From Bacillus_AB infantis_C (GTDB lineage: Bacteria > Bacillota > Bacilli > Bacillales > Cytobacillaceae), in assembly GCF_050107595.1 (NCBI RefSeq), contig NZ_JBNILH010000017.1, positions 1 to 64,000 on the forward strand: a DNA stretch of 64,000 nucleotides, given 5' to 3'. Under the pieces are notes generated by a model, which saw only the letters and a list, made by a program, of their open reading frames with translations, was not told the DNA's origin and did not search any database. Made by a program: the position numbers and the translations under genes. Positions 58,943-64,000 of the stretch are shown one piece after another (position 1 is the stretch's first letter; every line of letters starts with the position of its first letter).

Positions 58943-59176
58943 ATGTATTCAAATCTTAACGCCCCGCCGACTCTTGGTGCAAATGTTCCTCCAAACGCTG
59001 CTCCAAATGTCGCTCCAATGCCTGCCTATACTTCTCCAGCATATGATTATGGAGCTCCATATCCTGCTTATGGTTATAGCTGCCCTAGTCACCGTAACGA
59101 TTTTTTCTTAATTGTAGTTCTGTTTATTTTACTTATCATTGTGGGGGCAAGCTTTTACTGCGATAACAAATGCTAA
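58943..59176 (+). CDS. YjcZ-like small sporulation-associated membrane protein
   Basis: A 77-residue protein with a Pro/Ala/Tyr-rich N-terminal 45 residues (APPTLGANVPPNAAPNVAP; PAYDYGAPYPAYGY) and one C-terminal membrane segment FFLIVVLFILLIIVGASF. This last motif is the hallmark of YjcZ-type short sporulation proteins, which are usually only about 30-50 residues long. The proline-tyrosine N-terminal part resembles spore coat proteins. GGGAGG is seven bases before the ATG. It lies just downstream of tgl, which makes a spore-surface role plausible. Confidence 0.8.
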   Translation: MYSNLNAPPTLGANVPPNAAPNVAPMPAYTSPAYDYGAPYPAYGYSCPSHRNDFFLIVVLFILLIIVGASFYCDNKC

Positions 59177-59200
59177 CTTCAGTGCTTAGAGGTAAGAATA

Positions 59201-59413
59201 TTGGGAAATAATGAACAACCTAGGGTTTGGGGAACTCCTCAAGCCTTATTTTTGTTTAAGAAAGACATAAATTTAAGATGCTATGAATGGTTTCGTTTTC
59301 TTCCTATCCAAATGTTAAATCAAAGAGCTGCTATTCTTGGAGTGTCAGCTGCTCCTCTTTTAATAAATAGATTAACAAATCGCCTGGGCTTGGCTGCTCG
59401 GTTTGAACAATAG
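59201..59413 (+). CDS. Uncertain short reading frame (70 codons)
   Basis: An open frame starting with TTG after AGAGGT. The predicted product has a protein-like composition (LFLFKKDINLRCYEWFRFL; NRLTNRLGLAARFEQ) but matches nothing I recognise. Its last codons run into a hairpin repeat (59403-59428), which argues against a functional 3' end. I list it with low confidence; it may be a remnant of a longer gene. Confidence 0.25.
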   Translation: MGNNEQPRVWGTPQALFLFKKDINLRCYEWFRFLPIQMLNQRAAILGVSAAPLLINRLTNRLGLAARFEQ

Positions 59414-59428
59414 CACCCGGTTGTTCAA
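59403..59428. repeat. TTGAACAA hairpin with GCACCCG loop
   Basis: TTGAACAA (59403-59410) and TTGTTCAA (59421-59428) form a perfect 8-bp stem around TAGCACCCGG. A diverged relative with the loop AAGCACCCG lies at 62,779-62,805. Such loops recur in Bacillaceae intergenic regions. No T-run makes it a classical terminator. Confidence 0.55.
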
Positions 59429-59491
59429 TAAGCTAAATGGGGGGATAAAGGCTATTTAAGAGGATTTTTTTCTTACCCGCCCAGCCATAAA

Positions 59492-59732
59492 AGAGCGGAC
59501 CTTCCAGGTACTGAATTAAGAAATCACTGACAGGTTTAAACATAAGCGGAGAAATTTCCCCTAATGTAGAAAAAGCTCTAAAAATAGCTCAAATAGACGG
59601 AGAAATTCCGTCTATTGATTATAAAACAGGGAAATGGACAACTTTCCACCGCTTAGCCGGAAGTTCTCCTCTTATTTCCCCCATCCGGGATCTATTCAGC
59701 AGCCTAGACGGAGAATCTCCGCTTATTTTAAG
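59492..59732. repeat. Four-box dispersed repeat, copy B
   Basis: Aligns along its whole length, in the same orientation, with 27,525-27,766. Boxes: 59543-59559 (TAAGCGGAGAAATTTCC), 59592-59616 (AATAGACGGA, loop GAAAT, TCCGTCTATT: a perfect 10-bp hairpin), 59657-59674 and 59706-59724. Stretches between boxes such as CTCTAAAAATAGC are also conserved. No coding capacity. Confidence 0.82.
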
Positions 59733-59976
59733 GACTTACTATTCACTCATATAATGTCTTTACTATCCTGCCCCGTTTGATGGAGTAAGCATGGTTTTGT
59801 CGATTATACTCAAAAAGCAGAAAGCTTCCGCCCCACGACCACTTCCATTATATCGCTTGCAGGACATAGAGAAAAAAAGTTAATTCGCCTTCTTTTTTGA
59901 TAAATAGATTAATGGTTCTGTTTATAATTTAGCCTATTTGGAGGGATATTATTTTTGAAGGACATGGAGGTTGCAT

Positions 59977-60450
59977 ATGAAAAATCAAAAAGCTGCGAAA
60001 GTATTATTGCCAGCCATGATGGTTTTATCCTGGCTTACGATTCCTTTACTTGGGAAAAAAGCAATTAAACGGTACTTGCCTGCAAGTATTATGATGGCAA
60101 TTATAGTTTCTTTGGAGAGTATCCTGGCCAGGAAGAGAAAATGGTGGAGATATTATGTTAAAATCCATCCAAAGTTACCGGGCGGTTTTCCTTTAACTTG
60201 GGGACCATTTTTGATTGGCTCCATTTGGATCTTGCGTTTAACCTATGGCAGGTTCAAGTGGTATCTGCTGCTGAACCTTGCTGTAGATACGGTTTTCACC
60301 TATAAATTCGTTAATCTGCTTAAAGGCCTTAGAGTAGCCTCGTTAGTTCGTTTGAAGAAATATCAATTATCTATCCTCTTTTTTGTAAAATCCCTTCTTT
60401 TATACGGATTTCAGATGATCCGTGAGAAGGTTGGGCATATTGAACGATGA
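59977..60450 (+). CDS. Membrane protein of unknown function
   Basis: A 157-residue protein with hydrophobic segments at about 7-26, 31-47, 77-92, 98-116 and 128-146 and many basic residues in the loops (ARKRKWWRYYVKIHPK). I recognise no family with certainty; it looks like the small uncharacterised membrane proteins common in Bacillus. GGAGG is six bases before the ATG at 59977, which I prefer to a TTG two codons earlier. No partner gene is evident. Confidence 0.7.
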   Translation: MKNQKAAKVLLPAMMVLSWLTIPLLGKKAIKRYLPASIMMAIIVSLESILARKRKWWRYYVKIHPKLPGGFPLTWGPFLIGSIWILRLTYGRFKWYLLLNLAVDTVFTYKFVNLLKGLRVASLVRLKKYQLSILFFVKSLLLYGFQMIREKVGHIER

Positions 60451-60654
60451 AGAGGTTTGTTTGGTGTTATTATTTGAAACCCAGATAAAACCAGAAATTG
60501 GTTCCTGATTTCATTTGCTCGCTGGACGAGGAGCTGCAAAGGCAGCATCTCTTTGATGATCGGGAAAACATCATCCGGTTTAGTTCGGTTTTTTTGATTA
60601 AATCTTTTTCTAGATGAGCAATTTAACATTAAAGTAAATTGAGGAGAGAATTGA

Positions 60655-61671
60655 ATGGACAATGATTTTAAAATCAGGCTTACTTCTTCAGAAATTGCAC
60701 AATTGTGGTCAACCTATATGAACAATAGTATGTCTTTATGCATGCTAAAGTACTTTAAAGAATCTGTCCAAGACACAGAGATCCGTTCTTTTTTAGATTT
60801 TCCCATAGAAATTTCAGAGACAGTGTTACATAAGATCACAGACGTTTATAAAAAGGAAGGTCATCCGCTTCCAGTTGCTTTTAATGAAAAAGAAGATGTT
60901 AATTTGAATGCACCTGCCCTATACTCCGATGTTTACATTTTGAATTTTGTTCATCATATGTCTAAATATGGCATGACTGCCTACGGTGCTGCTTTTTCTG
61001 GCTCTGCCCGTTCAGATGTAGTTGAACTTTTTTCAAATACAATGGAATTGTGTATGGAGCTTTATAAAAAATCTTTAAAATTATTGATGGAAAAAGGGCT
61101 CTATCATAGGGTGGCTGCCATTCCAATACCTGATCAAGTTGACTTCGTACAAAAGCAAAGTTACTTAACTGGATGGTTCGGTGAACGCCGTCCTATAAAT
61201 GCGGCAGAAATTATGAACCTTTATAATGATATTCAAAGAAATGGCATTGGAAAAGCTTTATTACTGGGATTTGGACAAACTGCCGGCTTACAAAAGGTTA
61301 GAAATTATATGGTAAAAGGAGCTCAAATTGCAGGTAAAGTAATAGACATTCTTTCACATATATTAATGGAAGAAAATATTACTGAGCCTACAATATGGGA
61401 TTCTGAAGTCCTGAAGTCAACGGCACCTGTTTTTTCTGATAAATTAATGATGTTCCAGGCCTCTTTGTTGATAAGTGCCTCTTCTGGATATTATGGAACA
61501 GCTTTGGGGACATCTGGGCGAAGAGATCTAGGTGCAAAATATTCACGGCTTTTAATGGAAGCTCTTCAATACGCAGAAGACGGTGCAGAGCTCCTTATTG
61601 AACATGGCTGGATGGAACAACCCCCTCAATCCCTTGATGAAATAGAAATTGCTAAAACAAAGAAGAACTAG
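60655..61671 (+). CDS. DUF3231 family protein
   Basis: A 338-residue protein made of two related helical halves. Each begins with a similar pattern: LTSSEIAQLWSTYMNNSMS (about 9-27) and the segment near STAPVFSDKLMMFQASLLIS (about 250-270). Bacillus genomes carry several DUF3231 proteins; they are thought to be ferritin-like four-helix bundles and some are spore-associated, but no activity is known. GAGGAGAG precedes the ATG. A broken membrane-protein gene follows only eight bases after the stop. Confidence 0.8.
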   Translation: MDNDFKIRLTSSEIAQLWSTYMNNSMSLCMLKYFKESVQDTEIRSFLDFPIEISETVLHKITDVYKKEGHPLPVAFNEKEDVNLNAPALYSDVYILNFVHHMSKYGMTAYGAAFSGSARSDVVELFSNTMELCMELYKKSLKLLMEKGLYHRVAAIPIPDQVDFVQKQSYLTGWFGERRPINAAEIMNLYNDIQRNGIGKALLLGFGQTAGLQKVRNYMVKGAQIAGKVIDILSHILMEENITEPTIWDSEVLKSTAPVFSDKLMMFQASLLISASSGYYGTALGTSGRRDLGAKYSRLLMEALQYAEDGAELLIEHGWMEQPPQSLDEIEIAKTKKN

Positions 61672-61678
61672 GTTAGAT

Positions 61679-62144
61679 GTGAGTGAAAAAGAAGGTATTG
61701 GAAAAATTATTATGGTCCGCAGCCTTCCAGGTTTCGGGCAGTTATTAAATCAAAAATATGTTAAAGGCAAACTGCTCATTTTTCTTGATTTCTTGTAAAC
61801 ATTCAGTCAAATTTCAATGAACCCATCATTACAAGCTTTCATGGTGATACTGCTGCTTCTATTGAGCAAATCAATTTCAAGTGGCTAATGTTTTATCCCT
61901 GTTTGTATTTTTTTTCGATGTGGGATGCAGTAAAGGGTGCAAATGGAGAAGGAGACAATCTCCCTTTTTATTTCTTCCTTTTGTCTCTGCTGCATTTTTT
62001 ATCACTATTGGTTTAATTTATTCCACTGATATAAAAATTTCCGGTGTATTGTTAGGACCTGTTTTTTTACCGATGTTGTTTGTTATACCAGGAGTGATAA
62101 TTGGATTAATTGTGAAAAAATTTATTACTGCTTTCATAAAATAA
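61679..62144 (+). pseudogene. Frameshifted conserved membrane-protein gene
   Basis: Three consecutive pieces in different frames add up to one membrane protein. Piece 1 (61679-61798) reads ...SLPGFGQLLNQKYVKGKLL and stops. Piece 2 continues as NIQSNFNEPIITSFHGD, WLMFYPCLYFFSMWDA. Piece 3 reads FLPFVSAAFFITIGLIYS to FVIPGVIIGLIVKKF, ending at 62144. The joined sequence resembles a known small Bacillus membrane protein with an LPGFGQLLNGxY start. The breaks look like single-base losses near 61796 and about 61955. The gene is inactive unless the sequence has errors. Confidence 0.75.
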
Positions 62145-62200
62145 GAATGCCTAGCTCTTTTGGTAAGATGAGACACGGGCATTCTTATTTAATTTAATTT
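62141..62200 (+). terminator. Terminator after the membrane-protein pseudogene
   Basis: ATAAGAATGCC (62141-62151) and GGCATTCTTAT (62178-62188) form an 11-bp stem with a 26-base loop, followed by TTAATTTAATTT. The T-run is broken, so it is a moderate terminator. Confidence 0.6.
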
Positions 62201-62349
62201 AGAGAAACGTTCTTTCATTAATCTTCCTCTTGGATTATGTTTATTTTTTATAGGGTGAAAGAATAAGATGCGCTCACCCTGATAATCTTCTTTTTCAACT
62301 GAGATTTATGAAAATATAACAAGGGTTGGCGGTAATATGGGCTGTTCAT

Positions 62350-62469
62350 TTCCGTTCCAGGCACTTCGCTTTCCGCGGGGCGACGCTGAGCCTCCTCCCG
62401 CTGCGCGCTGCGGGGTCTCAGCATTGCCGCTGCTTTCCCGCAGGAGTCTACGTGCCTTGCACTCCAATT
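62350..62469. repeat. GC-rich Bacillaceae dispersed palindromic repeat
   Basis: About 120 bp that differ sharply in base composition from the AT-rich surroundings. It begins TTCCGTTCCAGGCACTTCGC and ends GTGCCTTGCACTCCAATTA. GGCAC/GTGCC, GCGGG/CCCGC and an inner GAG...TCTC stem make nested inverted repeats. I recognise this as a repeat type scattered through many Bacillaceae genomes between genes. Frames crossing it on the plus strand are not real genes. Confidence 0.8.
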
Positions 62470-63203
62470 AACAGGGTTTTTATACTTTGTGTGTGTTTAA
62501 CAGAACTATCCCATTTGTAAATCACTTGTTGATTTAGATTATTTCGCTTCATACAGGAGGTATGAACTACTTAATAAATTTCCCAATACCAATAATAGTA
62601 AATTTAAAGTAAGCTCTGATTGTTCGTCAATTCCTATGTTAAATTAAAATTTCTTACAGCCTCACTGATATAAAGATTTCAGTTGTTCTTTTTATGTCCG
62701 AACGGTTTCTAAAAGTGTTTCAGTATTCATTTTTCAGCAACCCTAGGAGAGGATTAATAACAGCATTTGTATAATCTTATTCAACTAAAGCACCCGTTTG
62801 TTTAAGTACATTTATTCACAAACTTAAACAATAAATAAAGAGGAACATCCAATTCATATAGATAAAAGCTGCAAGACATAGAAGGTTATGTATCCATGGA
62901 ATAACATTTACTTGGTTTCTTTAAAACTTCCCCCCACCTTTACTATTCGTTTAGCAGTTACTGCATCTAAAATGACATAACTAAAATTTGGGGCACTATC
63001 AACGAAGCTGACACTGCCCGCAATAAGGGTTTGGTACAAAAGCCTTTGATCATACCCTTTAATAGAAAAACTAAAACTCAAGATAATTTTAATCTGTATG
63101 ATCCTAATAAAACTGAGGTGCTTTTATAAACATGAAGCTTCTCGATAGAAGGAATTTTCAATCTTTTATAGAATTTAATAGGAAAAAAGAAGGGTGTGGG
63201 AAA
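62470..63203. other. Long AT-rich noncoding stretch
   Basis: No reading frame here has a credible start and length. The only feature I can point to is an imperfect hairpin TTCAACTAAAGCACCCG with TTTGTTTAAG at 62,779-62,805, related to 59,403-59,428. The last bases before 63204 contain AAGGGTGTGGG, the ribosome site of the next gene. Confidence 0.5.
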
Positions 63204-63767
63204 ATGAAGAAACTTCTTTCTGCCATACTTTGTATGAGTGTATTACTTTCAATCTTTATCATGGCTCCATCTAAAACGTTAGCAGCTGGAGCATGCTTGA
63301 CAGACAAATCGGGATTGACTGAATTTAACGGGCTGACTAATGTGGACTTAATGGCTAGATTGGTTTACGCAGAAGCTAGAGGGGAATCATACTCTGGAAA
63401 GAAAGCCATTACACAGTTAGTTATGAATAGACAGCATAAAAATATCTCTGAATTTGGCGGGAACACTCTTTCCAGTGTGGTATTAAAATCTCCTGGTGGT
63501 TTTGTCGGAATGACTACTTCTTATGCTAGATGCCCTTCAACTTCTGGTTCAGAATGGCTAGATAGTTTGACGGCTGCTACTAATCCTGGTTCTGATTTAA
63601 TAGGTGACAGTCTATGGTTTAATACTAATTCTCTATTTAGTCAACAAAGCAGAACAGGTTCAACGGGATACTTAGAATATAAGTTCCCGGGAACAAGTAA
63701 TTATATAAGAGTAATGGAAAAACATGTAGTAGGTGGGCATACATTTTTTAGAGTATACGGATACTAA
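63204..63767 (+). CDS. Secreted SleB-type cell wall hydrolase
   Basis: A 187-residue protein with a signal peptide (about 1-27, MKKLLSAIL... KTLAAG) followed by a SleB/CwlJ catalytic domain. The domain has NVDLMARLVYAEARGESYSG (about 45-64, with the presumed catalytic glutamate), KKAITQLVMNRQ and a C-terminal GHTFFRVYG. It keeps the GDSLWFN motif where CwlJ has ALWYF. It lacks an N-terminal peptidoglycan-binding domain, unlike SleB. It probably cleaves spore or vegetative peptidoglycan outside the membrane. I start at the ATG at 63204; the frame is open 24 codons earlier without a ribosome site. Confidence 0.87.
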   Translation: MKKLLSAILCMSVLLSIFIMAPSKTLAAGACLTDKSGLTEFNGLTNVDLMARLVYAEARGESYSGKKAITQLVMNRQHKNISEFGGNTLSSVVLKSPGGFVGMTTSYARCPSTSGSEWLDSLTAATNPGSDLIGDSLWFNTNSLFSQQSRTGSTGYLEYKFPGTSNYIRVMEKHVVGGHTFFRVYGY

Positions 63768-63812
63768 CAAAAAAGAGAGGTGACATTTTTTAACGTCACC
63801 TCTCTTTTTTGT
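63768..63812. terminator. Bidirectional terminator at the right end
   Basis: AGAGAGGTGAC (63774-63784) and GTCACCTCTCT (63795-63805) form an 11-bp stem with A-run before and TTTTTT after. It separates the convergent SleB-type gene and the partial gene at the edge. Confidence 0.93.
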
Positions 63813-64000
63813 TTAATTTGAAGGTACGAACTGCATTTTGCTAACTTGATACTTATTGTCTTTAAACGCATAAGAAATATATAGTTCGCCTATATACCCT
63901 CCACTTGGAGAAATAGTGGCTCCAACTATAGCAACTAATTGCTTGTTTATAAATTTATATTTGGTTACACTTCCAAATGCAACCTTTGAAAATAAGTGGC
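63813..64000 (-). CDS. C-terminal part of an unidentified gene (cut by window edge)
   Basis: A minus-strand frame is open from the right edge to a TAA at 63815-63813, giving 62 visible residues. The sequence includes VAFGSVTKYKFINKQLVAIV, TISPSGGYIGELYISYAFK and ends KMQFVPSN. Alternating hydrophobic residues suggest a beta-rich domain. It ends directly at the bidirectional terminator, as a real gene would. I do not recognise the family. Confidence 0.6.
   Translation of the reverse strand, partial: HLFSKVAFGSVTKYKFINKQLVAIVGATISPSGGYIGELYISYAFKDNKYQVSKMQFVPSN

Noticed and set aside
60411..60662. 83-codon minus-strand frame between two plus-strand genes
   Set aside because: No ribosome site and unlike any protein family; overlaps the ends of both neighbours.
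62326..62520. 64-codon frame over the GC-rich repeat
   Set aside because: The sequence is a dispersed palindromic repeat; the apparent peptide is a by-product of it.

Overview
The window looks like chromosome from an aerobic, spore-forming member of the Bacillaceae; I would not name a genus. The signs are strong GGAGG-type ribosome binding sites, spore genes (a CwlJ cortex hydrolase, a Tgl coat transglutaminase and a YjcZ-like small protein), a Bacillus-type fructosamine (frl) operon, a B. megaterium-type cobalamin operon, and dispersed palindromic repeats of kinds seen in this family. Nearly every gene from 452 to 57,596 is on the minus strand, so the replication fork probably runs in that direction. 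No rRNA, tRNA or CRISPR array is visible.

Region 1 (1-16,620). The window opens in the end of an IS256-like element, which directly abuts a 53-bp tandem repeat array. Next, read leftwards from a promoter near 16,600, is an 18-gene cobalamin operon: cbiW, cbiH60, cbiX, cbiJ, cbiC, cbiD, cbiET, cbiL, cbiF, cbiG, cbiA, sirC, cobA, a nitroreductase, and cbiM-N-Q-O. It takes uroporphyrinogen III to cobyrinic acid a,c-diamide by the early-cobalt route and supplies its own cobalt importer. Its leader carries two cobalamin riboswitches in series, each followed by its own terminator. Adenosylation, side-chain and lower-ligand genes are not in this window.

Region 2 (16,699-37,700) is a mixed housekeeping and accessory stretch: a racemase with a divergent MocR regulator, a chemoreceptor, a secreted metzincin protease whose ribosome binding site lies inside a 13-bp hairpin, an SDR/TetR pair, a YtkA-like lipoprotein with a PepSY membrane protein, a SEC-C protein, an Rrf2/flavoprotein/methyltransferase operon with a near-identical operator-like sequence at each end, a VanZ-response regulator-histidine kinase operon, a Nudix hydrolase, malate:quinone oxidoreductase, CwlJ and a MetE-like protein.

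Region 3 (37,772-52,420) is catabolic. A PTS operon with a ChbG deacetylase and a GH4 phospho-glycosidase points to diacetylchitobiose use, controlled by a PRD regulator and probably CcpA. A complete frlBONMD-R operon imports and degrades fructosamines; its promoter is embedded in half-sites for a GntR-type repressor.

Region 4 (52,600-64,000) holds a VOC protein, a PH/coiled-coil/excalibur membrane protein, a tRNA-dihydrouridine synthase, an M3 peptidase, spore-coat genes, small membrane proteins, a DUF3231 protein, a frameshifted membrane-protein pseudogene and a secreted SleB-type hydrolase. A roughly 240-bp four-box noncoding repeat occurs here and again 32 kb away, and a GC-rich Bacillaceae repeat lies at 62,350.
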